A stretch of DNA of 43,904 bases from Comamonadaceae bacterium (lineage in GTDB: Bacteria; Pseudomonadota; Gammaproteobacteria; Burkholderiales; Burkholderiaceae_C), in NCBI GenBank assembly GCA_030602185.1, contig JAUWAE010000004.1, positions 1 to 43,904 of the forward strand. Direction: 5' to 3'. Positions 20,246-30,383 of the stretch are shown here, one piece after another (positions within the stretch are counted from its first letter, which is position 1; each line of letters opens with the position of its first letter). The notes below the pieces were generated by a model. That model saw nothing but the letters and a program-made list of their open reading frames with translations. It made no database searches and had not been told where the DNA came from. Both the position numbers and the translations under genes were made by a program.

Positions 20246-20548
20246 TCAACGGCGCCGGCCCAGGTAGCGGTAGACAAATCCCGGGAAAGCGAAAGTCACG
20301 AACATCGAGGCGGTGATCGCGTAGAACTCCCAGCCTTGGGGGTAGATCTGGCCCGCGTGCTGCTCCATCGCAAGGCCAATGCCCCCCACCACGAAGTAGA
20401 GCAGCGTCATTTCGGCAAAACGCAGAGCCAAACCCTTGCCTGCCGATCCGCGCCGCCACACGGCCAACACCCGCTCGTTGAGGAACGGCAGGTTGGCCGC
20501 GAAAAACGCCAGCCCGATGAGCAACCAGACGGTACTTGCAGAAGTCAT
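20246..20548 (-). CDS. DUF2818 family small membrane protein
   Basis: A 100-residue protein with three or four hydrophobic segments (VWLLIGLAFFAANLPFL, LLYFVVGGIGLAME, FYAITASMFVTFAFPGFVY) and a basic C-terminus (RYLGRRR). I recognise it as the DUF2818 type commonly found directly after nuoN in betaproteobacteria. The 14-bp gap to nuoN and same strand support co-transcription and perhaps a role in Complex I assembly or accessory function, which is not established. Confidence 0.8.
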   Translation of the reverse strand: MTSASTVWLLIGLAFFAANLPFLNERVLAVWRRGSAGKGLALRFAEMTLLYFVVGGIGLAMEQHAGQIYPQGWEFYAITASMFVTFAFPGFVYRYLGRRR

Positions 20549-20562
20549 CTGGCTAGCTTACC

Positions 20563-22047
20563 TCAGACGAGCATCGCCCGAATGGCTTCGGCACAAAGGG
20601 CCATCAATCCACCAGGGACAATCCCGAGCACCAGCACCAGGGCACCGTTGATCGACAACACCGCACGCACGTCGAAGGGTGCCTGGATGGCTGCGGTCTG
20701 CACCGGCGCGTCAAAGTACATCACCTTGACCACACGCAGGTAGTAGAACGCGCCGATGAGGGACATCAGCACCGCGAAGACCGCCAGACCGACGTAGATG
20801 CCACCGCCCGCCTCCAGCAGTGCCTGCAACACCGACAGCTTGGCGTAGAAGCCAACCAGCGGCGGCACACCCGCGAGCGAGAACATGCAGGCAGCCATCA
20901 CACCGGCGTACAGCGGGCTGCGCTGGTTCAGACCGGCAAAGTCGACAATCTCTTCCGACTCAAAACCCTGGCGCGACAGCAACAGCATCACACCGAATGT
21001 GGCCAGCGTGGTCAGTACGTACGTGATCACGTAGAACATCGCCGCACCGTAGGCGTTCGCGGCGTTGGACGCATCGCCGTTGACGACGCCACCCACGAAA
21101 GCCAGCAACATGAAGCCCATCTGCGCGATGGTGGAAAACGCCAGCATGCGCTTGAAGTTGGACTGGGCCACCGCCGCCAGGTTACCCACCAGCAACGAGA
21201 CGATCGCCAGCACCGCCAGCATCTGCTGCCAGTCGACGGCCAACGGAGACAGACCCTCGACGAGCAGGCGCATCACGATGGCGAACGCCGCCAGCTTGGG
21301 CGCGCCACCGATCATCAGCGTCACCGCAGTGGGCGCACCGTGGTACACGTCTGGCACCCACATGTGGAACGGCACCACGCCCAGCTTGAACGCCAGACCG
21401 GCCACCACGAACACGACACCCAGGATGAGCACCTGCGACTTCTCGCCGCTGGCTGCAACGGCCTGGGCAACGACCGCGATGTCGAGCGAACCGGTGGCAC
21501 CGTACAGCAGCGACAGGCCATACAGCAGGAAGCCGCTGGCCAGCGCCCCCAGCACGAAGTACTTCATGGCGGCTTCGGTGGCGCGCAGGTCATCGCGGCG
21601 CAGGGCCACCAGGGCGTAGCCGGCCAGGGTCAGCAGCTCCAGACCCAGATACACCACCAGGAAGTTGTGGGCCGAGATCATGATGAACATGCCCAGCAGC
21701 GAATACGAGGCCAGCGAGAACAACTCACCGCCACGCAGCATGTCGCGCTCCAGCGCGTAGGGGCGTGCGTACACCAGCGTCGCGATCATGGCGACAGCGG
21801 CAAAGCACTTGAGCCAGGCCGCCATCGGGTCGTTGACGACCATACCGCCGAAGCCACTCAGGGTCTGTCCGCTGGCACCCATATAGCCTTCCAGACCAGC
21901 CACCACGGCCAGTGTGAGCAGCGTGAGGCGGTAGGTGGACACCCGCCCAGGTGACTGAACGAAGAGGTCGTAAATCGCGATCAGGCTTGTCATCACCAGG
22001 AGGATGATCTCCGGCATGACCATGGCCAAGCTGATACTGTCTAACAT
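20563..22047 (-). CDS. nuoN: NADH-quinone oxidoreductase subunit N
   Basis: A 494-residue antiporter-like membrane subunit (ND2 homologue) of Complex I, with about 14 hydrophobic segments and one of the three proton-pumping channels. Family marks include the KYFVLGALASGFLLYGLSLLYG helix, VPFHMWVPDVYHGAPT with its conserved Trp/Pro/Asp residues, FKRMLAFSTIAQMGFML and AGVPPLVGFYAKLSVLQA. The channel lysines are within the expected helices. It starts at ATG 22047, 44 bp after nuoM, and is followed 14 bp later by the DUF2818 gene. The length is close to that of E. coli NuoN (485). Confidence 0.97.
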   Translation of the reverse strand: MLDSISLAMVMPEIILLVMTSLIAIYDLFVQSPGRVSTYRLTLLTLAVVAGLEGYMGASGQTLSGFGGMVVNDPMAAWLKCFAAVAMIATLVYARPYALERDMLRGGELFSLASYSLLGMFIMISAHNFLVVYLGLELLTLAGYALVALRRDDLRATEAAMKYFVLGALASGFLLYGLSLLYGATGSLDIAVVAQAVAASGEKSQVLILGVVFVVAGLAFKLGVVPFHMWVPDVYHGAPTAVTLMIGGAPKLAAFAIVMRLLVEGLSPLAVDWQQMLAVLAIVSLLVGNLAAVAQSNFKRMLAFSTIAQMGFMLLAFVGGVVNGDASNAANAYGAAMFYVITYVLTTLATFGVMLLLSRQGFESEEIVDFAGLNQRSPLYAGVMAACMFSLAGVPPLVGFYAKLSVLQALLEAGGGIYVGLAVFAVLMSLIGAFYYLRVVKVMYFDAPVQTAAIQAPFDVRAVLSINGALVLVLGIVPGGLMALCAEAIRAMLV

Positions 22048-22091
22048 GGGATGTTCTCTCGATTCTGTGATGGACGGTCAGCGATCACGAC

Positions 22092-23567
22092 TCAGGGCAG
22101 CTTGGACACGGCCACGTGCTTGAGCAGCTCGGCGACCGAGGGATTCATCACGTCTGTGAAGGGCTTGGGGTGGATGCCCATGTAAAGCACCATCACCGCC
22201 AGCAGGGCCATCACCAGGAATTCGCGGGAATTGATGTCCAGCAACGCTTTGACGTGGTCGTTGCCCACCGGGCCCAGGTACACCCGCTTGAACATCCACA
22301 GCGAGTACGAGGCGCCAAAGATCAGCGCCGTGGCAGCCGCCATGCCGACCCAGAAATTGGCCTGCACAGCACCCAGGATCACCATCCACTCGCCGACGAA
22401 ACCGGCGGTGCCTGGCAGGCCTGCATTGGCCATGGTGAACAGCAACGCGAACGCCGCGAACTTGGGCATGGTGTTGATGACACCACCGTAGTCGGCAATC
22501 TCACGGGAATGCACCCGGTCGTACAGCACGCCAATGCCCAGGAACATGGCGGCCGACACGAAGCCGTGGGCAATCATCTGGACGATCGCGCCCGACACCG
22601 CCAAATCGTTGAAGAGGAAAAAGCCCAGCGACACGAAACCCATGTGCGCCACCGACGAGTACGCCACCAGCTTCTTCATGTCCTGCTGCACCATGGCGAC
22701 CAGACCGACGTAGACCACGGCGATCAGCGACAGGCCAATCATCAGCCCGGCCCACTCGTGAGAGGCGTCAGGGACGATGGGCAGGGAGAAACGCAGGAAG
22801 CCGTAGGCGCCCAGCTTCAGCATGATCGCCGCCAGCACGGCGGAGCCGCCCGTGGGCGCTTCCACGTGCACGTCGGGCAGCCAGGTGTGCACCGGCCACA
22901 TCGGCACCTTCACCGCAAAGGCGGCGAAGAACGCGAAGAACAGCGCCGTCTGCACGCCCGAGCCCAGCGGCAGCTGCCACCAGGTGGCCAGGTCGAAGCT
23001 GCCCCCCGACACGTTGTAGAGGTAGATCAGCGCGATCAGCATCAGCAGCGAGCCGAGCAGCGTGTACAGGAAGAACTTGAACGACGCGTAGATCTTGTTG
23101 GGACCACCCCAGATGCCGATGATGATGTACATCGGGATCAGCGTGGCCTCGAAGAACACGTAGAACAACATCGCATCGACAGACGCGAAGACACCGATCA
23201 TCAAACCCGAGAGGATCAGGAAGGCCCCCATGTACTGGTTGACCTTTTCGGTGATGACTTCCCAGCCGGCGATCACCACGACCACGGTGATGAACGCGGT
23301 CAACAGCACCAGCCACAGCGAAATGCCGTCCACCGCGAGGTGGTAGTGCACGTTGAAACGCTCGATCCAGACCGATTTTTCGACGAACTGCATCGCCGCA
23401 GAACCGACTTCGAAGCCGGTGTACAGGGGCACCGTGACGGCCAACCCCAGCAAGGCACCGATCAGGGCGATCCAGCGAACGGCGTTGGCGTGCTCGTCAC
23501 GGCCGATGGCCAGCAGCACCACACCGAACAGGATGGGGACCCAGATCGCAAGGCTCAGCAAACCCAT
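22092..23567 (-). CDS. nuoM: NADH-quinone oxidoreductase subunit M
   Basis: A 491-residue antiporter-like subunit (ND4 homologue) in the membrane arm. It has VDGISLWLVLLTAFI, FFEATLIPMYIIIGIWGG (the conserved channel Glu in the FFE motif), FAVKVPMWPVHTWLPDVHVEAPT, KLGAYGFLRFSLP, KKLVAYSSVAHMGFVSLG and AGLPGTAGFVGEW. The gene starts 13 bp after nuoL. All the motifs expected for a functional pump subunit are visible, and the length is normal for the family. No frameshift or insertion is seen. Confidence 0.97.
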   Translation of the reverse strand: MGLLSLAIWVPILFGVVLLAIGRDEHANAVRWIALIGALLGLAVTVPLYTGFEVGSAAMQFVEKSVWIERFNVHYHLAVDGISLWLVLLTAFITVVVVIAGWEVITEKVNQYMGAFLILSGLMIGVFASVDAMLFYVFFEATLIPMYIIIGIWGGPNKIYASFKFFLYTLLGSLLMLIALIYLYNVSGGSFDLATWWQLPLGSGVQTALFFAFFAAFAVKVPMWPVHTWLPDVHVEAPTGGSAVLAAIMLKLGAYGFLRFSLPIVPDASHEWAGLMIGLSLIAVVYVGLVAMVQQDMKKLVAYSSVAHMGFVSLGFFLFNDLAVSGAIVQMIAHGFVSAAMFLGIGVLYDRVHSREIADYGGVINTMPKFAAFALLFTMANAGLPGTAGFVGEWMVILGAVQANFWVGMAAATALIFGASYSLWMFKRVYLGPVGNDHVKALLDINSREFLVMALLAVMVLYMGIHPKPFTDVMNPSVAELLKHVAVSKLP

Positions 23568-23580
23568 GTTGTTCTTCTCC

Positions 23581-25620
23581 TTATTTGGCGAGCCACACGA
23601 AATAGGTCATGAAGGCCAGCACACCGGCAATCATCACGAACGCATAGTGGTAGAGGAAACCCGTCTGCGCGCGGCGCACGATGCCAGACACGAAACCGAC
23701 GATCTTCCAGCTCAGGTTGACCACAGCGCCTTCGATGATGCCGCGGTCGCCCCCCTTCCACAGGCCCACGCCTATGCCGCGCGCGGCCTTGGCGATGATG
23801 TTTTCATTGATCCAGTCCATGAAGTACTTGTTTTCCAGGATCACGACCAACGGACGCAACGCCTTGGCGATGGCCGCCGGGACGGCTGGGTTGACCATGT
23901 ACATGTACCAAGCGGTGACTGCACCACCGGCGGCCAGGTACAGCGGCGGGGTGGACAGCGCATGCGCCGCCATGGACAGGGGGCCGTGGAAAATCTCGGC
24001 AAACTTCGCCATCGCAGGGTGTGCCGCGTCGTTCACAAAGATGGCGTCGGCCAGAAACTCACCGAAGAGCATCGGCTGGATCGTCAGGTAGCCGATCACC
24101 ACCGACGGGATCGCCAGCAGCAGCAGCGGCACCGTCACCACCCAGGGCGACTCGTGCGGCTTGCCATCACCATGGTGGCCGTGGTCATCGTGGTGATCGT
24201 CATGGTGGTGCGCGTCCGGGTTCTGGTCGTAACGCTCGGCGCCGTGGAACACCAGGAAGTACAGGCGGAACGAGTAGAACGACGTGACGAACACCCCGGC
24301 CATGACGGCGAAGTAGGCGAAACCGGCCGCAGGCAGGTTGCTGAAATGCACCGCCTCGATGATACTGTCCTTGGAGTAGAAGCCCGAGAACAGCGGTGTG
24401 CCGATCAGCGCCAGCGTGCCCAGCAACGAGGTGATCCAGGTGATGGGCATGTACTTGCGCACGCCACCCATCCAGCGGATGTCCTGGTTGTGGTGCATGC
24501 CCATGATGACCGACCCAGCGGCCAGGAACAGCAGGGCCTTGAAGAAGGCGTGCGTCATCAGGTGGAACACGGCCACCGAGTAGGCCGATGCGCCCAGCGC
24601 CACCGTCATGTAACCCAGCTGCGACAGGGTGGAGTACGCCACCACGCGCTTGATGTCGTTCTGGATGATGCCCAGGAAGCCCATGAACAGCGCCGTGATG
24701 GCACCGATGACGAGGATGAAATTCAGCGCGGTGTCGGACAACTCGTAGATGGGCGACATGCGCGCGACCATGAAGATGCCAGCCGTCACCATGGTGGCCG
24801 CGTGGATCAGAGCAGAAATCGGGGTCGGGCCTTCCATCGAATCGGGCAGCCACACGTGCAGCGGAAACTGGGCCGATTTGCCCATGGCACCGATGAACAG
24901 ACAGATGCCGATCACGGTCATCAGCATCGCGTCCTGGCCAAAGATGTACCAGGGGAACTCGACGCTCGCCAGCTCGGGCACCTTGGCGAAGATCTCGGTG
25001 TAGTTGAGGCTGCCCGTGTAGGCGGCAATCAGGCCGATGCCCAGGATAAAGCCAAAGTCACCCACACGGTTGACCAGAAAGGCCTTCATGTTGGCGAAGA
25101 TGGCCGTGGGCTTGTTGAACCAGAAGCCAATCAGCAGGTAAGACACCAGGCCCACCGCTTCCCAACCAAAGAAGAGCTGCAGCAGGTTGTTGCTCATGAC
25201 CAGCATGAGCATCGAGAACGTGAACAGCGAGATGTAGGCGAAGAAGCGGTTGTAGCCCTCGTCTTCCTCCATGTAGCCGATGGTGTAGAGGTGCACCATG
25301 AGCGACACGAAGGTCACCACGCACATCATCATGGCGGTCAGGCCATCGACCATGAAGCCGATTTCCATTTTCAGGCCACCGACCACCATCCATTCGTAAA
25401 TGGTTTCGTTGAAACGAGCCCCATCCAGGGCCACGCTCTTGAGCGTCATGGCCGACAGGATGAACGCGACCAACACCCCCAGGATGGTGAAGGTGTGCGA
25501 GGCGCGACGACCGATGACGTTGCCGCCGAACTTCGTGCCCAGAATGCCGGCCAGTGCCGACCCGACCAGTGGCGCCAACGGTACCGCCAGCAGCGTGCTT
25601 GCAGAAAGGCTTGTACTCAT
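23581..25620 (-). CDS. nuoL: NADH-quinone oxidoreductase subunit L
   Basis: A 679-residue antiporter-like subunit (ND5 homologue) that ends the membrane arm with the long lateral helix. Conserved pieces are FMVDGLTAMMMCVVTFVSLMVHLYTIGYM, FFGWEAVGLVSYLLIGFW (channel Glu), AQFPLHVWLPDSMEGPTPISALIHAATMV, VAYSTLSQLGYM, HLMTHAFFKALLFLAAGSVI and GTPLFSGFYSKDSI. An unusual His/Asp-rich loop lies at about residues 471-489 (24154-24210), nine His in nineteen residues, after the YFLVFHGAERYDQNPD segment. Such loops occur in other betaproteobacterial NuoL proteins in my recollection; whether it binds metal is unknown. The gene starts 30 bp after nuoK and ends 13 bp before nuoM. Confidence 0.97.
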   Translation of the reverse strand: MSTSLSASTLLAVPLAPLVGSALAGILGTKFGGNVIGRRASHTFTILGVLVAFILSAMTLKSVALDGARFNETIYEWMVVGGLKMEIGFMVDGLTAMMMCVVTFVSLMVHLYTIGYMEEDEGYNRFFAYISLFTFSMLMLVMSNNLLQLFFGWEAVGLVSYLLIGFWFNKPTAIFANMKAFLVNRVGDFGFILGIGLIAAYTGSLNYTEIFAKVPELASVEFPWYIFGQDAMLMTVIGICLFIGAMGKSAQFPLHVWLPDSMEGPTPISALIHAATMVTAGIFMVARMSPIYELSDTALNFILVIGAITALFMGFLGIIQNDIKRVVAYSTLSQLGYMTVALGASAYSVAVFHLMTHAFFKALLFLAAGSVIMGMHHNQDIRWMGGVRKYMPITWITSLLGTLALIGTPLFSGFYSKDSIIEAVHFSNLPAAGFAYFAVMAGVFVTSFYSFRLYFLVFHGAERYDQNPDAHHHDDHHDDHGHHGDGKPHESPWVVTVPLLLLAIPSVVIGYLTIQPMLFGEFLADAIFVNDAAHPAMAKFAEIFHGPLSMAAHALSTPPLYLAAGGAVTAWYMYMVNPAVPAAIAKALRPLVVILENKYFMDWINENIIAKAARGIGVGLWKGGDRGIIEGAVVNLSWKIVGFVSGIVRRAQTGFLYHYAFVMIAGVLAFMTYFVWLAK

Positions 25621-25650
25621 AGTTGTGACTTTGCGTAAAACCCTTGAGCC

Positions 25651-25962
25651 TCAGCCCTTGAGCGTGTTGAGCTCGTCCACGTTGATGGAGGAACGGTTGC
25701 GGAACAGCAGCACCAGGATGGCGAGACCAATGGCCGACTCGGCCGCGGCCACCGTCAGGATGAAGAACACGAAGATCTGGCCGTGCAGGTCACCCAGGTA
25801 ATGGGCGAACGCCACGAAGTTCATGTTGACCGCCAGCAGCATCAGCTCGATCGCCATCAGCAGCACGATCAGGTTCTTGCGGTTCAGGAAGATGCCCACC
25901 ACCGACAGGGCGAACAGAATGGCGCCCAGCGACAGGAAATGTCCCAATGTCAGCGTCATCAT
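25651..25962 (-). CDS. nuoK: NADH-quinone oxidoreductase subunit K
   Basis: A 103-residue membrane subunit (ND4L homologue) with three helices. The segment [25 protein letters not shown] has the conserved membrane Glu of proton transfer, and [21 protein letters not shown] contains the second conserved Glu. Two consecutive Met codons (25962, 25959) are possible; the first gives an ATGA overlap with the nuoJ stop and is chosen. The end [10 protein letters not shown] is normal for betaproteobacterial NuoK. Confidence 0.96.
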   Translation of the reverse strand: MMTLTLGHFLSLGAILFALSVVGIFLNRKNLIVLLMAIELMLLAVNMNFVAFAHYLGDLHGQIFVFFILTVAAAESAIGLAILVLLFRNRSSINVDELNTLKG

Positions 25963-26612
25963 GACGTCTGCCCCTCCTCTTTCGGCTGCTCAGTGGCAGC
26001 TGCTTTGGGCGTAGGGGCCAGGGGCACCACCACCAGGCGGTCCTCGGCCTTCACGCGCACCTGAATGGCCGGATCGATGGCCTTGCTTTCCTTGCGCTGG
26101 CGCAACGTCAGCGCAATCGCCGCCACCATCGCGAGCAACAGGATGACCGCAGCCACTTCCACCGGGTAGGTGTACTGGCTGTACAGCAGTTTGCCCAACT
26201 CACGGGTGTTGGAATGGTCAGGCGCATGCATTGCCACCGTGGCCGCCGTGGCATCGACGGTCAGCGTCGGGAAACCCACCCAGAGCACTGCGATCAGCTC
26301 GGCACTGACCAGACCGCCCAGAATGAGCGCCAGCGGAAAATGCTTCCAGAAGCCCTGGCGCAGGACGTCGACGTTGATGTCGAGCATCATCACCACGAAC
26401 AGGAACAGCACCATCACCGCCCCCAGGTACACCAACACGAGGGTGATGCCCAGGAATTCGGCCTTGAGCAACAGCCAGATGGCCGCCGCCTGAGAAAAGG
26501 CCAGCATCAGGTAGAGCACGGCGTGCACCGGGTTGCGCGCGGTGACCACGCGAAATGCGGCGAAAAGCAGCACCGCGGAAAACAGGTAAAAAAAGCCCGC
26601 TTGGTAGTCCAT
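25959..26612 (-). CDS. nuoJ: NADH-quinone oxidoreductase subunit J
   Basis: A 217-residue membrane subunit (ND6 homologue) with five predicted helices. The start [23 protein letters not shown] and [46 protein letters not shown], including the pi-bulge helix in the middle, are diagnostic. The C-terminal tail (about 165-217) is charged and Pro/Ala-rich. I reject the longer frame to 26798, which covers nuoI. ATG 26612 follows nuoI by 19 bp and is preceded by an AACATG-like short spacer without a strong ribosome site. The stop overlaps nuoK by 4 bp. Confidence 0.96.
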   Translation of the reverse strand: MDYQAGFFYLFSAVLLFAAFRVVTARNPVHAVLYLMLAFSQAAAIWLLLKAEFLGITLVLVYLGAVMVLFLFVVMMLDINVDVLRQGFWKHFPLALILGGLVSAELIAVLWVGFPTLTVDATAATVAMHAPDHSNTRELGKLLYSQYTYPVEVAAVILLLAMVAAIALTLRQRKESKAIDPAIQVRVKAEDRLVVVPLAPTPKAAATEQPKEEGQTS

Positions 26613-26631
26613 GTTGTTCTCGCTCGGCCTT

Positions 26632-27141
26632 TCAGCGGTACTTGGCGTCGGCCGCCTTGGCCGCCGCGATCTCTGCCTCGTAGCGGTCGCCCACGGCCAG
26701 CAGCATCTCTTTGGTGAAATACAGGTCGCCGCGCTTTTCGCCGTGGTATTCGAGGATCTGGGTCTCGACGATGGCGTCGACCGGACAGGCCTCTTCACAG
26801 AAGCCGCAGAAGATGCACTTGGTCAGGTCGATGTCGTAACGCGTGGTGCGGCGGGTGCCGTCGTCGCGGACGTCGGACTCGATGGTGATGGCCATCGCAG
26901 GACAGACCGCCTCGCACAGTTTGCAGGCGATGCAGCGCTCTTCACCGTTGTCGTAACGGCGCTGGGCATGCAGGCCCCGGAATCGCGGCGACAGGGGGGT
27001 CTTTTCCTCGGGGAACTGGACCGTGACCTTGCGGCGCAGGGCGTATCGACCGGTCAGGGCCATGCCCTTGAACAGTTCAACCAGCAGGAAACTCTTGAAA
27101 AAGTCCTTCAGGGAGAAGGGAGCGACAGCGGTGGCAGACAT
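26632..27141 (-). CDS. nuoI: NADH-quinone oxidoreductase subunit I
   Basis: A 169-residue peripheral-arm subunit (TYKY homologue) that carries two 4Fe-4S clusters (N6a and N6b) passing electrons toward N2. The two ferredoxin motifs are visible: [12 protein letters not shown] and [12 protein letters not shown]. The N-terminal amphipathic helix (about 10-30, [20 protein letters not shown]) anchors it to the membrane arm. The length is typical. It starts 12 bp after nuoH. Confidence 0.97.
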   Translation of the reverse strand: MSATAVAPFSLKDFFKSFLLVELFKGMALTGRYALRRKVTVQFPEEKTPLSPRFRGLHAQRRYDNGEERCIACKLCEAVCPAMAITIESDVRDDGTRRTTRYDIDLTKCIFCGFCEEACPVDAIVETQILEYHGEKRGDLYFTKEMLLAVGDRYEAEIAAAKAADAKYR

Positions 27142-27153
27142 GCGTGTGACTCC

Positions 27154-28236
27154 TTACTTCCAGATGTTCCAGGACGTCTGCATCACCGCGCCGACCAGCA
27201 GCAGCCAGACCAGCGTCACAGGGATGAAGACCTTCCAGCCCAGACGCATGATCTGGTCGTAACGGAAGCGGGGGAAGGTGGCGCGGATCCAGATGAACAT
27301 GGACACCACGATGAAGGTTTTCAGGCCCAGCCAGATCCAGCCCGGGATCCAGTTGAACACGGCACTGTCGATGGGGGGCGCCCAACCGCCCAGGAACATC
27401 AATACCGCCAGGATGGACACCAGCCACATGCTGGCGTACTCCGCCAGGAAGAAGATGGCGAAGCCCATGCCCGAGTATTCGACCATGTGACCGGCGACGA
27501 TCTCGGCTTCGCCTTCCACCACGTCGAACGGGTGGCGGTTGGTCTCGGCCACACCAGAGATCAGGTAGACCAGGAAAATCGGCAGCAGCGGCAGCCAGTT
27601 CCAGGACAGGAAGTTCAGGCCCATGTCGGCCGCCATGCCCCGGTTCTGCGAAGCCACGATCTCGGCCAGGTTCAGGCTGCCGGCGGTCATGACCACCACC
27701 AGGAAGCAGAAGCCGATCGCCAGTTCGTAGCTCACCATCTGCGCCGAGGCGCGCAACGCGCCAAGGAAGGCGTACTTGGAGTTGGAGGCCCAGCCGGCAA
27801 TGATCACGCCATAGACCTCGATAGAGGTGATGGCCAGGATCACCAGCAAACCGGCGTTGACGTTGGCCAGCACGGCTTCAGGCCCGAACGGCACTACCAC
27901 CCAGGCGGCGAGCGCGGGCATGATGGCCATGATGGGACCGAGGCGGAACAGGCCCTTGGAGGCAGCCGTCGGGTTGATCAGCTCCTTGCTCAGGAGCTTC
28001 AGGGCGTCGGCAATCGGTTGCAGCAAGCCGAACGGGCCCACGCGGTTCGGGCCCAGGCGCACCTGCATGAAGCCCAGCAGGCGGCGCTCCCACAGCGTGA
28101 GGTAGGCCACCGCACCCATCAGCGGGGCAAGCACGGCGACGATCTTGATCAGGTTCCAGATCACGGGCCAGGCGGCGGTCTGCCACCAGGCCGCAGCGAT
28201 CAGGTTCAGGCCGCCGTTGTACATCGCGTCGATCAT
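27154..28236 (-). CDS. nuoH: NADH-quinone oxidoreductase subunit H
   Basis: A 360-residue membrane subunit (ND1 homologue) with eight or nine helices that forms the quinone-entry site. Visible family segments include [37 protein letters not shown]-type helices ([11 protein letters not shown]), [58 protein letters not shown] and [22 protein letters not shown] chose ATG 28236, which overlaps the nuoG stop by 4 bp (ATGA); GTG 28242 in frame would add two residues. The start is not certain. Confidence 0.96.
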   Translation of the reverse strand: MIDAMYNGGLNLIAAAWWQTAAWPVIWNLIKIVAVLAPLMGAVAYLTLWERRLLGFMQVRLGPNRVGPFGLLQPIADALKLLSKELINPTAASKGLFRLGPIMAIMPALAAWVVVPFGPEAVLANVNAGLLVILAITSIEVYGVIIAGWASNSKYAFLGALRASAQMVSYELAIGFCFLVVVMTAGSLNLAEIVASQNRGMAADMGLNFLSWNWLPLLPIFLVYLISGVAETNRHPFDVVEGEAEIVAGHMVEYSGMGFAIFFLAEYASMWLVSILAVLMFLGGWAPPIDSAVFNWIPGWIWLGLKTFIVVSMFIWIRATFPRFRYDQIMRLGWKVFIPVTLVWLLLVGAVMQTSWNIWK

Positions 28237-30368
28237 GCGCACACTCCCTCTTCAGCCCGCTGGGCGGCACGGCCGTCGGCCGTCAGTTGCAGCGACGGTG
28301 CGCGACGCACCAGGCCATCGAGCTGGTAAATGGCGGCGACGCAAGGCGTGCCGCTGGTGACCGTGGTGTCGATGGCGGCCGAGGTGCGGTTGTCCAGGCG
28401 AGCGGCATCGACCACCGAGCCCGCTTCGACGCCCGGCAGTGCCTTCGCCAGCACAGCCTGGGACGATTCCGCGTCGAACCCGGGCAGGCCCAGCAGGTTG
28501 CCCAGCACGCGCAGCACCTTCCAGGCCGGACGGGCCTCGCCCAGGGGCTTGACCACGGCATGGAAGCTTTGCAGGCGGCCTTCGGCGTTGACGAAGGAGC
28601 CCGACGTTTCGGTGAACGGCGCGATGGGCAGCAGCACGTCGCTCACGTCCAGGTTGGTCTTGAAGGGGCTCAGCGTCACGACCATGTCGGTCTGCTGGAG
28701 GCCCTGGGTGCACACGGCCGTGTCGGCGCCGGGTTCGACGTTCAGCAGCAGCGCCGCCTTCAGACCCCCGGTCAGCATCTGGGTGGAGTTGAGGCCGCCC
28801 TCGCCCGGCAGGGCGCCCACCAGCTGCGCCCCCACGGTGTTGGCGGCTTCGGTCAGGTAGCCAACGCGCGCGCCGGTCTGGGCGCCGATCCATTGCGCCA
28901 GCGCCAGCAGGCTCGACGCCTGTTCGTGGTGGGCCGCGGCATTGCCCAGCAACACCGCCTTGCGCTCGCCCGACAACAGCGACTGGGCCACCGCACGCGC
29001 GGCGGAAGTCACTTCAACGTTGGCCGGAGCGGCCACGCCATTGGCCTCGGCCACCGCGGCGGCGATACCGGCCAGTGCCACAGTCCAGTAACCGGCATCG
29101 GCCTGCACTGCGTTCACCACCGGCAGTGCCCAGTCCTGGGCCTCGGCCCACAGCACGTTGACCTGGGCGCCTTTGCGGGCTGCCTGGCGGATGCGCTGCG
29201 CGAAGAGCGGATGGTCCTTGCGCAGGTTGGAACCCACCACGAGCACCCGGTCCAGGGTGGACAACTCGGCGATCGGCAGGCCCAGCCACCGGGCGGCACC
29301 AGCGGGTGCGGTGTTGGCGTAGTCGGCGGCGCGCAAGCGGGTGTCGATGTTCTGGCTGCCCAGGCCGCTCACCAGTGCACTGGCCAGCTGCAGCTCTTCC
29401 ACCGTGCTGTGCGGGCTGGCGATGACGCCGATTGCGGCAGCGCCCTGCTCCGACTTCACCTGCTTCAAGCCGTTGGCGACGTACTCCAGTGCCGTCTGCC
29501 AGTCAACGGCTTTCCACTCACCACCCTGCTTGAGCATGGGCTGGGTCAGGCGGTCTTCACCGTTGAGGGCTTCGTAGCTGAAGCGGTCGCGGTCGGCGAT
29601 CCAGCATTCGTTCACTGCTTCGTTTTCCAGCGGCACCACGCGCATCACGCGGTTGGCTTTCACCTGCACGATCAGGTTGGCCCCGGTCGAATCGTGCGGG
29701 CTGACGCTCTTGCGGCGCGACAGCTCCCAGGTGCGGGCCTGGTAACGGAAGGGCTTGCTGGTCAGCGCGCCCACCGGGCAGATGTCGATCATGTTGCCCG
29801 ACAGTTCGGAATCGACGCTCTGTCCAACGAAGGTCTCGATTTCGGAATGCTCGCCGCGGTGCGACATGCCGAGCTCCATGATGCCGGCAATTTCCTGGCC
29901 GAAACGCACGCAACGGGTGCAGTGGATGCAGCGGCTCATTTCCTCCATGGAAATCAGCGGCCCCACGTCCTTGTGGAACACCACGCGCTTTTCTTCTTCG
30001 TAGCGCGAGGCACCGCCGCCGTAGCCCACGGCCAGGTCCTGCAGCTGGCACTCACCGCCCTGGTCGCAGATGGGGCAGTCCAGCGGGTGGTTGATCAGCA
30101 GGAACTCCATGACCGACTGCTGGGCCTTGATGGCCTTGTCGGACTTGGTGCGCACGACCATGCCCTGGGTCACCGGCGTGGCACACGCGGGCATGGGCTT
30201 GGGGGCCTTCTCCACGTCGACCAGGCACATGCGGCAGTTGGCCGCGATGGAGAGCTTCTTGTGGTAGCAGAAGTGGGGAATGTAGGTGCCCGCCTTGTCG
30301 GCCGCATGCATGACCATGCTGCCCGGCGGAACCTCCACCTTCTTGCCGTCGAGTTCGATTTCAACCAT
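28233..30368 (-). CDS. nuoG: NADH-quinone oxidoreductase subunit G
   Basis: A 711-residue peripheral subunit (75 kDa homologue). It has a 2Fe-2S ferredoxin domain at the N-terminus (Cys in [16 protein letters not shown] and CATP), a His-Cys cluster region [15 protein letters not shown], a 4Fe-4S site SRCIHCTRC with the fourth Cys in IDICPVGAL, and then an inactive molybdopterin-oxidoreductase domain. The N7 cluster motif seen in E. coli NuoG is absent: the stretch after RTWELSR has no cysteines. It is thus the shorter, mitochondrial-like type rather than the 908-residue E. coli type. ATG 30368 ([13 protein letters not shown]) is chosen over the longer frame into the spacer. It overlaps nuoH by 4 bp. 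Confidence 0.96.
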   Translation of the reverse strand: MVEIELDGKKVEVPPGSMVMHAADKAGTYIPHFCYHKKLSIAANCRMCLVDVEKAPKPMPACATPVTQGMVVRTKSDKAIKAQQSVMEFLLINHPLDCPICDQGGECQLQDLAVGYGGGASRYEEEKRVVFHKDVGPLISMEEMSRCIHCTRCVRFGQEIAGIMELGMSHRGEHSEIETFVGQSVDSELSGNMIDICPVGALTSKPFRYQARTWELSRRKSVSPHDSTGANLIVQVKANRVMRVVPLENEAVNECWIADRDRFSYEALNGEDRLTQPMLKQGGEWKAVDWQTALEYVANGLKQVKSEQGAAAIGVIASPHSTVEELQLASALVSGLGSQNIDTRLRAADYANTAPAGAARWLGLPIAELSTLDRVLVVGSNLRKDHPLFAQRIRQAARKGAQVNVLWAEAQDWALPVVNAVQADAGYWTVALAGIAAAVAEANGVAAPANVEVTSAARAVAQSLLSGERKAVLLGNAAAHHEQASSLLALAQWIGAQTGARVGYLTEAANTVGAQLVGALPGEGGLNSTQMLTGGLKAALLLNVEPGADTAVCTQGLQQTDMVVTLSPFKTNLDVSDVLLPIAPFTETSGSFVNAEGRLQSFHAVVKPLGEARPAWKVLRVLGNLLGLPGFDAESSQAVLAKALPGVEAGSVVDAARLDNRTSAAIDTTVTSGTPCVAAIYQLDGLVRRAPSLQLTADGRAAQRAEEGVCA

Positions 30369-30383
30369 GATGAGCCTTTCGCC

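Noticed and set aside
23353-25638. A 761-codon plus-strand frame opposite nuoL
   Set aside because: His/Arg/Gln-rich shadow of nuoL with no domain or ribosome site.
26613-26798. N-terminal extension of NuoJ
   Set aside because: It covers the 3' end of nuoI in another frame; the NuoJ start at 26612 matches the family.
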